DNA of 64,000 nucleotides from Actinomadura oligospora ATCC 43269 (GCF_000518265.1 NZ_JADG01000003.1:248001-312000); one strand, 5' to 3'. Counted from the first letter of the stretch, positions 41,506 through 52,634 are shown. Notes: generated from the sequence alone by a model not told the origin. Numbers and translations: made by a program.

Positions 41506-42919
41506 CGGCGGGATCGGATCCGGCGGCGCCGAGGTGATGGCGGGCGCCGCCGCCGGCGAGCCCAGGCCCCGCCGGGTGCTCGGGCTGCCCGCCGCGACCG
41601 CGCTGGTCATCGGCAACGTCGTCGGCGTCGGCGTCTTCCAGCTCCCGGCCGCCATCGCCGGTTACGGGACGATCGGCATCGTCGCGTTCGTCGTCGTCTC
41701 GATCTGCTCGGTGCTGCTCGCCGTCGTGTTCGGCTGGCTCGCCCAGCGGCTCCCGCACACCGGCGGCCCCTACGTCTACGCCCGCGACGCCTTCGGCGAG
41801 CTCTCCGGATTCCTCACCGCCTGGTCCTACTGGATCACCGCCTGGGCCAGCAACGGCGCGCTCGTCGTCGCCTGGGTGGGCTACGTGAACGTGGTCGTCC
41901 CGCTGCACGGCAAGGGAGGGAACCTCCTGATCACCATCGGGGCACTCTGGCTGGCCGTGCTCGCCAACCTCGTCGGGGTGCGCGGCGCGGGCGCGATCGC
42001 GCTGATCACGACCATCCTGAAGTTCGTTCCGCTCGTGCTCATCGCCTTCGTCGGGCTCTTCTTCGTCCAGACGGACAACTTCGGGCCGTTCCTCGTGCAC
42101 GGCAGCGCGATCGGCTCGCTCTCGGCGGCCGCCGCCGTCCTGATGTTCAGCTTCCTCGGGGTCGAGTCGGCCACCGTCGCCGCGGAGGAGGTCCACGACC
42201 CGCGCCGCAACGTCATGCGCGCCACCGTCATCGGGACCGTCGCGTCCGCCGTCGTCTACGTCGCCGGCACCATCTCGATCTTCGGACTCGTCCCGCACGG
42301 AACGCTCGAGCACTCCACGGCCCCCTACGCGGACGCCGCCAGGGCCATGATCCCCGGTTGGAGCGGCGCGGACGACACGATGGCCATCGCCGCCGTGATC
42401 TCCGGCGCCGGGACGCTCGTCGGCTGGACGCTGATCAGCGCCCGGATGCCCTACGCCGCCGCCCGCGACTCCCTGTTCCCGCAGATGTTCCTGCGCCGGA
42501 ACCGGCACGGCGTCCCATGGTTCGGCCTGGTCGTCTCCGGGACGCTCGCCTCCCTGATCACCCTGCTGAACTACACCGGCGGGCTCCAGGCGGCGTTCAC
42601 CGCGCTGGCGCTGCTGACGACCTTCACCGCCGCCGTCCCCTACGTGTTCTCGGCCGCCGCGCACCTGCTCTGGCTGCTCACCGACCACGGCCCGGCCGGA
42701 CGTCCGGAGGCCGCGGTCCGCTTCGCCCGGGACGTGTTGGTCAGCGCGATCGCCGTGGGGTTCACCATCTGGCTCGTGGCCGGGGCGGGCTACAGTGCCG
42801 TCTACCAGGGCGTCCTGCTGCTGTTCGTGGCGATCCCGGTCTATGTGTACATGCGCTGGCGGGCCGCGCGGGCCGCGGTGCTCAAGGGCGACGCGTCCGA
42901 GAACTCCCAGGCTGGGTAA
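41495..42919 (+). CDS. APC-superfamily permease (paralogue of the one at 33985)
   Basis: 474 residues, 12 predicted helices. GNVVGVGVFQLPAAIAGYG in helix 1 and GGPYVYARDAFGELSGF, then SYWITAWASN, mirror the first permease of the cluster, so the ADI genes are bracketed by two related antiporters. The ATG lies inside the end of the USP gene (11-bp overlap). Substrate probably a basic amino acid or amine, exchanged for arginine or ornithine; not certain. Confidence 0.85.
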   Translation: MAGSGGIGSGGAEVMAGAAAGEPRPRRVLGLPAATALVIGNVVGVGVFQLPAAIAGYGTIGIVAFVVVSICSVLLAVVFGWLAQRLPHTGGPYVYARDAFGELSGFLTAWSYWITAWASNGALVVAWVGYVNVVVPLHGKGGNLLITIGALWLAVLANLVGVRGAGAIALITTILKFVPLVLIAFVGLFFVQTDNFGPFLVHGSAIGSLSAAAAVLMFSFLGVESATVAAEEVHDPRRNVMRATVIGTVASAVVYVAGTISIFGLVPHGTLEHSTAPYADAARAMIPGWSGADDTMAIAAVISGAGTLVGWTLISARMPYAAARDSLFPQMFLRRNRHGVPWFGLVVSGTLASLITLLNYTGGLQAAFTALALLTTFTAAVPYVFSAAAHLLWLLTDHGPAGRPEAAVRFARDVLVSAIAVGFTIWLVAGAGYSAVYQGVLLLFVAIPVYVYMRWRAARAAVLKGDASENSQAG

Positions 42920-42937
42920 TAAGGCCGGAAAAGTTAG

Positions 42938-42956
42938 TTAGGTAAGGCTTGCCTGC
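42938..42956. promoter_or_regulatory. DtxR/IdeR-like iron box upstream of sufR
   Basis: The site reads TTAGGTAAGGCTTGCCTGC and agrees at 14 of 19 positions with the consensus TTAGGTTAGGCTAACCTAA as I remember it. Its core AGGTAAG-G-CTTGCCT is palindromic with one mismatch. It lies 61-79 bp upstream of the sufR start, fitting iron-dependent control of Fe-S assembly. Confidence 0.65.
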
Positions 42957-42980
42957 GTGAGCGACGGCACCGGCGAACGG

Positions 42981-43020
42981 TTGAAGGGTGGGAAGGAATT
43001 ACGGCACACTGATGTTGTGA
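42981..43020 (+). promoter_or_regulatory. suf promoter with SufR-like operator over a leaderless start
   Basis: TTGAAG (42981-42986), an 18-bp spacer and CACACT (43005-43010) would start RNA at about 43017, exactly the sufR GTG. ACACT-GATGT-TGTGA at 43006-43020 matches the ACACT-N5-TGTGA site that I recall for mycobacterial SufR. It covers the -10 and the start codon, so binding must repress. Confidence 0.65.
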
Positions 43021-43802
43021 AAAACGTGAGCGAGACGTCGACCAGCGCCGAGGCCGCCCCCGCGCGGCCCGTCGGCGTGCCGTCGACACCGCCGAGCGGC
43101 GAGCGCGACACCCGCGCGCGCGTGGCCCGGCTCATTCTCGAGCACGGCCCGATCACCGCGTCCACGCTGGGGGAGCGCATAGGGCTCACGCCCGCCGCGA
43201 TCCGCCGGCACCTGGACGCACTGCTCGCCGAGGGCATGATCGAGGTCCGCCGCGACCGCCGTCCGGCGCATCGCGGCCGCGGCCGCCCGGCCAAGTGGTT
43301 CGCCATCACCGACGCCGGCCGCAACGCGTTCGTGCACGCCTACGACGACCTGGCCACCAGCGCCCTGCGGTTCCTCGCCGAGACGGCGGGGGAGCGGGCG
43401 GTGGCCGAGTTCGCCCGGCGGCAGATCGCCGACCTCGAGCGACGCTACCACCCGGTCGTCCAGGGGGCGCCGCCGCAGCAGCGCGTCCGCCGCCTGGCCG
43501 AGGCACTGTCCGGCGACGGCTACGCCGCCGCCGCGGCCAAGGCCCCCCAGCCGGGGGGCGGCGAGCAGCTCTGCCAGCACCACTGCCCGGTCGCGCACGT
43601 CGCCGCGGAGTTCCCGCAGCTGTGCGAGGCCGAGACCGAGGCGTTCAGCCGCCTGCTGGGCACCCCCGTCCAGCGGCTGGCGACCATCGCCCACGGCGAC
43701 GGAATATGCACCACCCACGTCAGCTCCCGGTCCCTCTGCGAGGCGTCCGGAGCCGACGTTCAGAACACCGATGACCAGGAGACCGGAGGGTCCTCCCTAT
43801 GA
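43017..43802 (+). CDS. sufR: Fe-S cluster-binding repressor SufR
   Basis: 261 residues. A winged HTH (about residues 30-95; [20 protein letters not shown]) is followed by a helical region and a C-terminal Cys set: C186 and C190 (QLCQHHC), C203 (QLCEAE) and C231 (GICTTH), the expected ligands of a [4Fe-4S] cluster. It should repress suf when clusters are sufficient. The GTG at 43017 is preferred because the predicted RNA begins there; a GTG at 43026 is possible. The stop overlaps sufB by four bases. Confidence 0.92.
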   Translation: MKNVSETSTSAEAAPARPVGVPSTPPSGERDTRARVARLILEHGPITASTLGERIGLTPAAIRRHLDALLAEGMIEVRRDRRPAHRGRGRPAKWFAITDAGRNAFVHAYDDLATSALRFLAETAGERAVAEFARRQIADLERRYHPVVQGAPPQQRVRRLAEALSGDGYAAAAAKAPQPGGGEQLCQHHCPVAHVAAEFPQLCEAETEAFSRLLGTPVQRLATIAHGDGICTTHVSSRSLCEASGADVQNTDDQETGGSSL

Positions 43803-45211
43803 CTACGGCTGCCCACCCCGAGCTGGAAGGGCTCGACAGGTACAAGTTCGGTTGGGCCGACCCCGACACCGCCGGGGCCTCGGCGCGCCGCGGCCTGAAC
43901 GAGGACGTCGTCCGCGACATCTCGGCGAAGAAGGGCGAGCCCGACTGGATGCTCGACCTCCGGCTGAAGGGGTTGCGGCTGTTCGACAAGAAGCCGATGC
44001 CCGGCTGGGGCTCGGACCTGTCGGAGATCGACTTCGACAACATCAAGTACTTCGTCCGCTCCACCGAGAAGCAGGCCGCTTCCTGGGAGGAGCTCCCCGA
44101 GGACATCAAGAACACCTACGACAAGCTCGGCATCCCGGAGGCGGAGAAGCAGCGCCTCATCGCGGGCGTCGCCGCGCAGTACGAGTCGGAGGTCGTCTAC
44201 CACAAGATCCGCGACGATCTTGAGGAGAAGGGTGTCATCTTCCTCGACACCGACACCGGTCTCAAGGAGCACCCGGAGATCTTCCAGGAGTACTTCGGCT
44301 CGGTGATCCCGGTCGGCGACAACAAGTTCGCCGCGCTGAACACCTCGGTCTGGTCCGGCGGCTCGTTCATCTACGTCCCCCCGGGCGTGCACGTCGAGAT
44401 CCCGCTCCAGGCCTACTTCCGGATCAACACCGAGAACATGGGCCAGTTCGAGCGGACGCTGATCATCGCGGACGAGGGCTCGTACGTGCACTACGTCGAG
44501 GGCTGTACCGCGCCGATCTACAAGTCGGACTCGCTGCACTCGGCCGTCGTCGAGATCGTCGTGAAGAAGGACGCCCGCGTCCGCTACACGACCATCCAGA
44601 ACTGGTCGAACAACGTCTACAACCTGGTCACCAAGCGCGCCGTCGCCTACGAGGGCGCGACCATGGAGTGGATCGACGGCAACATCGGCTCCAAGGTCAC
44701 CATGAAGTACCCGGCCGTCTACCTGCTGGGCGAGCACGCCAAGGGCGAGACCCTGTCGATCGCCTTCGCGGGCGAGGGCCAGCACCAGGACGCGGGCGCC
44801 AAGATGGTGCACGCCGCGCCGAACACCTCCTCGACGATCGTGTCGAAGTCGGTGGCGCGCGGCGGCGGCCGGACGTCCTACCGCGGCCTGGTGCAGATCC
44901 AGGAGGGCGCCGAGCACAGCAAGTCCACGGTCAAGTGCGACGCGCTGCTGGTCGACCAGATCTCCCGGTCCGACACCTACCCGTACGTCGACGTCCGCGA
45001 GGACGACGTGGAGATGGGCCACGAGGCCACCGTCTCCAAGGTGTCGGAGGACCAGCTGTTCTACCTGATGAGCCGCGGCCTCACCGAGGACGAGGCGATG
45101 GCGATGATCGTGCGCGGGTTCGTCGAGCCCATCGCGCGCGAGCTGCCGATGGAGTACGCGCTCGAGCTGAACCGGCTCATCGAGCTTCAGATGGAAGGAG
45201 CCGTCGGCTGA
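43799..45211 (+). CDS. sufB: Fe-S cluster assembly scaffold SufB
   Basis: 470 residues, typical length. Recognisable are [65 protein letters not shown] and the C-terminal [20 protein letters not shown] with the conserved Cys in [10 protein letters not shown]. With SufD and SufC it forms the SufBCD scaffold. ATGA overlap with sufR; one-base overlap with sufD (TGATG). Confidence 0.97.
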   Translation: MTTAAHPELEGLDRYKFGWADPDTAGASARRGLNEDVVRDISAKKGEPDWMLDLRLKGLRLFDKKPMPGWGSDLSEIDFDNIKYFVRSTEKQAASWEELPEDIKNTYDKLGIPEAEKQRLIAGVAAQYESEVVYHKIRDDLEEKGVIFLDTDTGLKEHPEIFQEYFGSVIPVGDNKFAALNTSVWSGGSFIYVPPGVHVEIPLQAYFRINTENMGQFERTLIIADEGSYVHYVEGCTAPIYKSDSLHSAVVEIVVKKDARVRYTTIQNWSNNVYNLVTKRAVAYEGATMEWIDGNIGSKVTMKYPAVYLLGEHAKGETLSIAFAGEGQHQDAGAKMVHAAPNTSSTIVSKSVARGGGRTSYRGLVQIQEGAEHSKSTVKCDALLVDQISRSDTYPYVDVREDDVEMGHEATVSKVSEDQLFYLMSRGLTEDEAMAMIVRGFVEPIARELPMEYALELNRLIELQMEGAVG

Positions 45212-46365
45212 TGGGGCTCGACACCAGGCCTCTCTCGACCTTGCACGAGAAGGCGTCCTACGAGGTCGCCGACTTCGAGGTCCCGACCGGGCGTGAGGAG
45301 GAGTGGCGGTTCACCCCGCTGCGCCGCCTGAAGGGCCTGCACAACGGCACGGCCGACGCGTCCGGCAAGGTCATCTCGGAGATCGAGACTCCGGCCGAGA
45401 TCAAGGTCGAGACCGTCGGCCGGGACGACGAGCGCCTCGGCAAGGCGTTCGTGCCGTCCGACCGCGTCAGCGCGCAGGCGTGGACCTCGTTCACCGAGGC
45501 CACCGTCGTGACCGTGCCGCAGGAGGTCGAGGCGTCCGCCCCGGTCGTCATCCGGCGGCACGGCGAGGACGCGTCCGGCGCGGCGTACGGGCACACCACG
45601 GTGATCGTGGAGCCGTTCGCCAAGGCGACGGTCGTGCTGAGCCACCGCGGCTCGGCGCTCTACGCCGAGAACGTGGAGTTCGTGGTCGGCGACAGCGCCT
45701 CGCTGTCGGTGATCAGCCTGCAGGACTGGGCGGACGACGCCGTCCACGTCGGCCGGCAGCACGCGAAGCTGGGCCGGGACGCCCGCTTCACCTCGCACAA
45801 CATCAGCCTGGGCGGCGACCTGGTGCGGATCTCCCCGTCGGTGGAGTACGCCGAGCGCGGCGGCGACGCCGAGCTGTACGGCGTGTACTTCGCCGACGGC
45901 GGCCAGCACCTGGAGCACCGGCTGCTGGTCGACCACGCCGTCGCGACCTGCCGCAGCCGCGTGGACTACCGCGGCGCGCTGCAGGACCAGGACGCCCACG
46001 CGGTCTGGATCGGCGACGTGATCATCCGGGCCGAGGCCGAGGGCACCGACACCTACGAGCTGAACCGCAACCTCGTCCTCACCGACGGGACGCGGGTCGA
46101 CTCGGTGCCGAACCTGGAGATCCTGACCGGCGAGGTCGCCGGGGCGGGGCACGCGTCGGCGTCGGGAAGGCTGGACGACGAGCACCTGTTCTACCTTCAG
46201 GCGCGCGGCATCCCGTTCGACCAGGCCCGCCGCATGGTGGTGCGGGGCTTCCTCGGCCAGCTCGTCGACCGGATCCAGGTCGAGGAGGTGCGGGAGAAGG
46301 TCGCCGCGGCGATCGAGGCCGAGCTCGACCGGGCCCCGGCGCCGGAGACGGAGCCGGCCCGATGA
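45211..46365 (+). CDS. sufD: Fe-S cluster assembly protein SufD
   Basis: 384 residues. The C-terminal beta-helix has HLEHRLLVDHAVATCRSRVD, DAHAVWIGDVII, TYELNRNLVLTDG and the HASASGRLDDEHLFYLQARG signature with FLGQLVDRI, all shared with SufD/SufB. It lies between sufB and the Rieske gene with overlaps at both ends. Confidence 0.96.
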   Translation: MGLDTRPLSTLHEKASYEVADFEVPTGREEEWRFTPLRRLKGLHNGTADASGKVISEIETPAEIKVETVGRDDERLGKAFVPSDRVSAQAWTSFTEATVVTVPQEVEASAPVVIRRHGEDASGAAYGHTTVIVEPFAKATVVLSHRGSALYAENVEFVVGDSASLSVISLQDWADDAVHVGRQHAKLGRDARFTSHNISLGGDLVRISPSVEYAERGGDAELYGVYFADGGQHLEHRLLVDHAVATCRSRVDYRGALQDQDAHAVWIGDVIIRAEAEGTDTYELNRNLVLTDGTRVDSVPNLEILTGEVAGAGHASASGRLDDEHLFYLQARGIPFDQARRMVVRGFLGQLVDRIQVEEVREKVAAAIEAELDRAPAPETEPAR

Positions 46366-46679
46366 GCTTCGTGAAGGTCTGCCCGCTGGCCGAGATCCCG
46401 GCGGACGGCGCGCTCGCCGTCGAGGTGGACGACACCCCGGTCGCGGTGGTGCGCAGCGGCGATGAGGTGTTCGCGGTCAGCGACATCTGCTCGCACGCGG
46501 AGGTCTCGCTCTCCGAGGGCGAGGTCTACAACGGCACGATCGAGTGCTGGCTGCACGGGTCCTGCTTCGACCTCCGGAGCGGCAAGCCCACCAACCCGCC
46601 CGCGACGCAGCCCGTCGCCACCTACAAGGTCAAGGTCGAGGACGGCGACGTCTACGTCTCGCTCGACTCCGAGGACTAG
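46362..46679 (+). CDS. Rieske-type ferredoxin of the suf operon
   Basis: 105 residues. The [2Fe-2S] ligands are Cys43 and His45 (DICSHAEVSL) and Cys62 and His65 (ECWLHGSCFD). Such small Rieske ferredoxins (BphA3/NirD-like) occur in most actinobacterial suf operons between sufD and sufC; they may supply electrons or test cluster transfer. ATGA overlap with sufD. The exact partner is unknown. Confidence 0.93.
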   Translation: MSFVKVCPLAEIPADGALAVEVDDTPVAVVRSGDEVFAVSDICSHAEVSLSEGEVYNGTIECWLHGSCFDLRSGKPTNPPATQPVATYKVKVEDGDVYVSLDSED

Positions 46680-46690
46680 GAAACACAGAT

Positions 46691-48717
<2,027 letters not shown>

Positions 48718-48769
48718 TCCAGCGGGCTGTTGAAGAACGACGAAGGCCCCTCACGAGGAAACGGAAGCC

Positions 48770-49228
48770 ATGCAGCTTGAGGCGATGTACCAGGAGGTCA
48801 TCCTGGACCATTACCGCAATCCCCATCACAAGGGGCTGCGGGAGCCGTTCGAGGGCGAGGCGCACCACGTCAACCCCACCTGCGGGGACGAGGCGACGGT
48901 GCGCGTCCACCTGGACGGCGTGGGCCGGGACGCGGTCGTCGCGGACGTCTCGTACGACGCCATGGGCTGCTCGATCAGCCAGGCCAGCGCGTCGGTCATG
49001 ACCGACCTGGTCATCGGAAAGTCCGTCAAGGAGGCGATGGGCGTCGGCGAGGAGTTCCTCGCGCTGATGCAGTCGCGCGGCCAGGACGTCGAACTGGACG
49101 AGGACGTCCTGGAGGACGCCATCGCCTTCGCCGGGGTGTCGAAGTACCCCGCCCGGATCAAGTGCGCCCTGCTCGCCTGGATGGCGTTCAAGGACGCGAC
49201 CGCCCGCGCCCTGGGAGAGGCAGCATGA
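48770..49228 (+). CDS. sufU: Sulfur-transfer protein SufU
   Basis: 152 residues. The zinc and sulfur ligands are Cys38 and Asp40 (NPTCGDEA), Cys67 (DAMGCSIS) and Cys132 (ARIKCALLAW). SufU accepts the SufS persulfide. The insert between Cys67 and Cys132 separates it from IscU. AGGAAACGGAAG lies before the ATG. ATGA overlap with the next gene. Confidence 0.95.
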   Translation: MQLEAMYQEVILDHYRNPHHKGLREPFEGEAHHVNPTCGDEATVRVHLDGVGRDAVVADVSYDAMGCSISQASASVMTDLVIGKSVKEAMGVGEEFLALMQSRGQDVELDEDVLEDAIAFAGVSKYPARIKCALLAWMAFKDATARALGEAA

Positions 49229-49677
49229 GCGAGAACGCCACCGAAACCGAGACCGCCGAGGTCGCCACGGCCGTGGAGCCCTCGGCCGTCACCGAGACGG
49301 CCGCCGAGGCCGTCAGCGAGCCCGAGACGGCCGCCGAGGCCGTGCCGGGCACTCCGGCCCCCGAGCCCGACGCCACCCCGGACGAGGAGATCCTGGAGGC
49401 TCTCCGCGACGTGGTGGACCCGGAGCTCGGCATCAACGTCGTGGACCTGGGCCTGGTCTACGGGGTGACCATCGCCGACGAGGTGGCCACCCTGGACATG
49501 ACGCTGACCAGCGCCGCGTGTCCGCTCACCGACGTGATCGAGGACCAGGCGCACAGCGCGCTGGAGGGCCTGGTCAAGGACGTGAAGATCAACTGGGTCT
49601 GGCTGCCGCCGTGGGGCCCGGACAAGATCACCGACGAGGGCCGGGACCAGCTGCGCGCCCTCGGCTTCAACGTCTGA
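49225..49677 (+). CDS. SufT-like MIP18/DUF59 metal-sulfur assembly protein with acidic N-terminus
   Basis: 150 residues. The C-terminal 95 residues are a MIP18-family domain: LRDVVDPELGINVVDLGLVY, LTSAACPLTDVIEDQ with the conserved Cys, and the WLPPWGPDKITDEGRDQLRA tail. The first 55 residues are acidic and Ala/Glu/Thr/Pro-rich, partly made by a 20-bp duplication (49294-49343). It is expected to help cluster maturation. Last gene of the operon, followed by hairpins. Confidence 0.9.
   Translation: MSENATETETAEVATAVEPSAVTETAAEAVSEPETAAEAVPGTPAPEPDATPDEEILEALRDVVDPELGINVVDLGLVYGVTIADEVATLDMTLTSAACPLTDVIEDQAHSALEGLVKDVKINWVWLPPWGPDKITDEGRDQLRALGFNV
49294..49343 (+). repeat. 20-bp direct repeat in the sufT-like N-terminus
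   Basis: The same 20 bases occur at 49294-49313 and 49324-49343 (30-bp step, in frame), encoding Glu-Thr-Ala-Ala-Glu-Ala-Val twice. This is a recent internal duplication in a disordered tail. Confidence 0.85.
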
Positions 49678-49680
49678 TCC

Positions 49681-49705
49681 GTCCGGCCCCTGCGGGGCCC
49701 CGGAC
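49681..49705 (+). terminator. Bulged hairpin directly after the suf operon
   Basis: GTCCGG (49681-49686) pairs with CCGGAC (49700-49705), and CCCC pairs with GGGG inside, with a 2-base bulge. It begins four bases after the stop and may act with the next hairpin. Confidence 0.5.
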
Positions 49706-49724
49706 GCCTGACCTGAGGCGTCGT

Positions 49725-49761
49725 GCGGAGGCCGCACCCCGAATCGGGGTGCGGCCTCCGC
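49725..49761 (+). terminator. Main terminator of the suf operon
   Basis: Perfect 17-bp stem (49725-49741 with 49745-49761) around loop AAT. Confidence 0.88.
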
Positions 49762-49779
49762 CGTCCTAGCCTTGTCCCC

Positions 49780-50559
49780 ATGCAGGACGCCCTCCCCGAG
49801 TCACCCGAGGAACTCCGGGCCCGCCGCGCCGCGTCCTTCGGCGCGAACGCGGCCGCCTACGCCGCCGAGCGCCCCGACTACCCGGTCGCGGCCGTCCGGT
49901 GGGCGCTGGACCGCCTTCCGGGCCGTCCGGCCCGTGTGCTCGATCTGGGGGCCGGGACGGGCAAGCTGACCGGCGTCCTGCTCGAGGCCGGGATCCCGGC
50001 CGAGGCGATCACCGCTGTCGAGCCCGACGCGGCGATGCTGGCCGAGCTGCGCCGGGCCCACCCCGGTGTGACCGCCCTCCAGGGCACCGCCGAGGAGATC
50101 CCGCTGCCGGACGGCTCGGTCGACGCCGTCCTGGCGGGCCAGGCGATGCAGTGGTTCGACCTGGACCGGGCGTACCCGGAGATGCACCGCGTCCTGACGC
50201 CGGGAGGCGTCATGGGCGCCCTCTGGAACCGGTACGACACCGCGGTCCCGTGGGTGGCCGAGATGAAGCGGATCGCCCGCGGCGGCTTCGCGGTCGAGCA
50301 GGGGCGCGCCAGGCGGCTGCCGGACCACCCGCTGTTCCCCCACGTCGAGCGCACCGAGTTCCCGCACCTCCAGCGCCGGACGGCCGAGTCGATGGCCGCG
50401 ACGATCGGCACCCACTCACACGTCCTGATCATGGACGCCCCGAAGCGCGAGGCCCTCCTGAACAGGATCGTCGACCACCTGCGCGCCACCCCGGACACCG
50501 CCGCCGGCGAGTTCGACCTCCCCCTGATCACCCTCACCATCCGCGCCGTCGCCCGCTGA
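49780..50559 (+). CDS. Class I SAM-dependent methyltransferase
   Basis: 259 residues. Motif I is VLDLGAGTGKLTGVLL (about 50-65), the acidic residue is in AVEPDAAML, and motif IV region VDAVLAGQAMQWFDLDRAYP follows, then HRVLTPGGVMGALWNRYD. This is the UbiE/COQ5-like type with the AMQWFD segment. The substrate is unknown. TAGCCT ends seven bases before the ATG, suggesting a leaderless start right after the suf terminator. Confidence 0.9.
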   Translation: MQDALPESPEELRARRAASFGANAAAYAAERPDYPVAAVRWALDRLPGRPARVLDLGAGTGKLTGVLLEAGIPAEAITAVEPDAAMLAELRRAHPGVTALQGTAEEIPLPDGSVDAVLAGQAMQWFDLDRAYPEMHRVLTPGGVMGALWNRYDTAVPWVAEMKRIARGGFAVEQGRARRLPDHPLFPHVERTEFPHLQRRTAESMAATIGTHSHVLIMDAPKREALLNRIVDHLRATPDTAAGEFDLPLITLTIRAVAR

Positions 50560-50574
50560 GCCGCGCGGCGCCGG

Positions 50575-50691
50575 CTACCGGCGGTGGCGGCGGAGGGCGG
50601 CGATGGTCCAGACCAGGATCAGGACGATCAGAGCCTGGAGCGCCGCTCCGGAGGGCGGATGGCCCGTGAGATGGGGGTACCAGGCGTGCAT
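50575..50691 (-). CDS. Small single-helix membrane protein (38 residues)
   Basis: MHAWYPHLTGHPPSG is followed by a clear hydrophobic helix (ALQALIVLILVWTIAAL) and the basic end RRHRR, a normal inside-positive topology. Too short for routine gene finders. GGAGG lies close upstream (spacing only one base), so the start is uncertain. It is divergent from a histidine kinase and convergent with a methyltransferase. No family recognised. Confidence 0.45.
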   Translation of the reverse strand: MHAWYPHLTGHPPSGAALQALIVLILVWTIAALRRHRR

Positions 50692-50823
50692 GCCTCCATC
50701 GTCGCGGCCTCGGCCTGCGGGGACATCGTCGGCGGGCCGGAGATCGGGTGTACTCCGAAGGATGTAGGCGGGTCCGGCCCGGGGGAGGGCGCGGGAGGTC
50801 CGCGGTGGTGCTGGGATAGGGGG

Positions 50824-51996
50824 GTGCAGCGCCTCACCACCAGGCAGGACGCCATGATCGCGCCGCTCGCTTTCGCGGGCGGCGTCCTGCTGCTGTTCGC
50901 CCACGGGTACGTGCGGTGGACGGTGCACGGCTGGAGCGCGCCGATCGGGCTCCGGGCCGTCCCGCTGGCCGTGATGTGCGTCGGGATGCTGTTCCGGCGG
51001 ACGGCCCCCATGACCGGGCTGGCGATCTCGACGGCCGGGAACCTCTTCGAGGTGATCCTCGGGCCGAGCCTGGGCGGCGCGGTGATCTACACCGACGCGC
51101 TGTACGCGGCGACGCTGTACGGGCCGCGCGCGGCGGTGCGATGGCTGCTCGGCACGACGGTCGGGGCCTCGCTGTCGGTGGTGGCCGGGGTCGGGCTGCT
51201 GGTCGGCAGGCTCGGGCCCGGCGTGGTGCTCGGCGCGGTCGCCGGGACGACCTGGCTGACGCCGGTGCTGACCGCCATGATCGTCCGGGAGCACCGGGAC
51301 CGCGCGGAGGCCGAGCGGGAGCGGGCCGGGCAGGTGGCGCGGCTGGCGGAGATGGACCGGCTGGCCGCCGTGACGGCCGAGCGGGCGCGGATGGCGCGGG
51401 AGCTGCACGACGTGGTCGCCAACCACCTGAGCGCGGTGGCGCTGCACGCGACGGCGCTGCTGCGGGTGCGCGACCTGGACGAGGAGGGCCTGCGGCGGGC
51501 CATGGAGGTCATCCGGGAGAACAGCGTGCAGGGGCTGACCGAGATGCGGCGCATGATCGGCCTGCTGCGGGAGGAGGGGGCCGACCCGCCCGCCGCGCCC
51601 CGGCTGGCTGAGCTGGACCGCCTGGTCGCGCACGCCGCGCGCTCGGACCTGTCGGCGCGGCTGGAGGTCGTGGGGGAGCCGTACGCGCCGCCGGCGGCCG
51701 TCGAGCTGGCCGCCTACCGGATCGTCCAGGAGTCGCTGACGAACGCGCTCAAGCACGGCGGCCCGGGGCGGGCCGAGGTCCGGCTGACCTACGGGACGGG
51801 ACGGGTGGCGGTGCGCGTGACCAGCCCGCTCGGCGGGGCGTCGGAGTTGCCGGGCGCGGGCGCCGGGCTGATCGGAATGCGGGAGCGGGCCACGCTGCTC
51901 GGCGGGGAGTTCGCCGCCGGGGCGCACGGCGGGGCCTGGGTGGTGCGGGCGGAGCTGCCCCTCGACGGAGGGGTGGACGGAGGGGGCACACGGTGA
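50824..51996 (+). CDS. Sensor histidine kinase (second NarL-type system)
   Basis: 390 residues. About five membrane segments in the first 150 residues, a coiled-coil linker, the box RARMARELHDVVANHLSAVA with the phospho-His, and the HATPase N-box IVQESLTNALKHGG with GAGLIGMRERATLLGG. The GTG at 50824 is used; an ATG at 50854 has a better ribosome site (AGGCAGGA) and would remove ten residues. The stop overlaps the regulator GTG by four bases. Confidence 0.88.
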   Translation: MQRLTTRQDAMIAPLAFAGGVLLLFAHGYVRWTVHGWSAPIGLRAVPLAVMCVGMLFRRTAPMTGLAISTAGNLFEVILGPSLGGAVIYTDALYAATLYGPRAAVRWLLGTTVGASLSVVAGVGLLVGRLGPGVVLGAVAGTTWLTPVLTAMIVREHRDRAEAERERAGQVARLAEMDRLAAVTAERARMARELHDVVANHLSAVALHATALLRVRDLDEEGLRRAMEVIRENSVQGLTEMRRMIGLLREEGADPPAAPRLAELDRLVAHAARSDLSARLEVVGEPYAPPAAVELAAYRIVQESLTNALKHGGPGRAEVRLTYGTGRVAVRVTSPLGGASELPGAGAGLIGMRERATLLGGEFAAGAHGGAWVVRAELPLDGGVDGGGTR

Positions 51997-52628
51997 TCAG
52001 GGTGCTGGTGGCCGACGACCAGGCGGCGGTGCGGGCCGGGATCGCGCTGATCCTGCGCGCGGCCCCGGACGTGGAGGTGGTCGCGGAGGCCGCCGACGGC
52101 GAGGAGGCCGTCGCGCTGACCCGCGAGCTGCGGCCGGACGTGGTCCTGATGGACGTCCGTATGCCGAGGATGGACGGGATCGCCGCGACCCGCGAGGTCG
52201 CCGGGCTCGCCGACGTGCTGGTGCTGACGACGTTCGACGCCGACGAGCACGTGTTCGGGGCCCTGCGCGCGGGCGCGGCCGGGTTCCTGCTGAAGGACGT
52301 GGACGCCGACCGGCTGGTGGACGCCGTCCGGACGGTCGCGGCGGGGGAGGGGGTGATCGCGCCGCAGGTCACCCGGCGGCTGATCGGCGCGTTCGCCGCC
52401 GCGCCCGCGCCCGCCGAGCCCGTGGCGCTGGACGTGCTCACCCCGCGCGAGCGGGACGTCCTGGCGTGCCTGGGGGACGGCCTGTCGAACCAGCAGATCG
52501 CCGAACGCCTGGAGATGGCGGAGACGACCGCGAAGACGCACGTCAGCCGCATCCTGGCCAAGCTGGGGCTGCGCAGCCGGGTGCAGGCCGCGATCGTGGC
52601 CCGCGAGCACGGCGACGAGCTCCGCTGA
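51993..52628 (+). CDS. NarL/FixJ-family response regulator
   Basis: 211 residues. Acidic D8-D9, phospho-acceptor D54 (VVLMDVRMP), Thr in VLTTFDADE, Lys in GFLLKDVD, then the LuxR HTH (LTPRERDVLACLGDGLSNQQ and following, AKTHVSRILAKL). Partner of the kinase upstream (GTGA overlap). No target gene is obvious; the small membrane ORF divergent from the kinase is a candidate. Confidence 0.92.
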   Translation: MIRVLVADDQAAVRAGIALILRAAPDVEVVAEAADGEEAVALTRELRPDVVLMDVRMPRMDGIAATREVAGLADVLVLTTFDADEHVFGALRAGAAGFLLKDVDADRLVDAVRTVAAGEGVIAPQVTRRLIGAFAAAPAPAEPVALDVLTPRERDVLACLGDGLSNQQIAERLEMAETTAKTHVSRILAKLGLRSRVQAAIVAREHGDELR

Positions 52629-52634
52629 CCCCGC

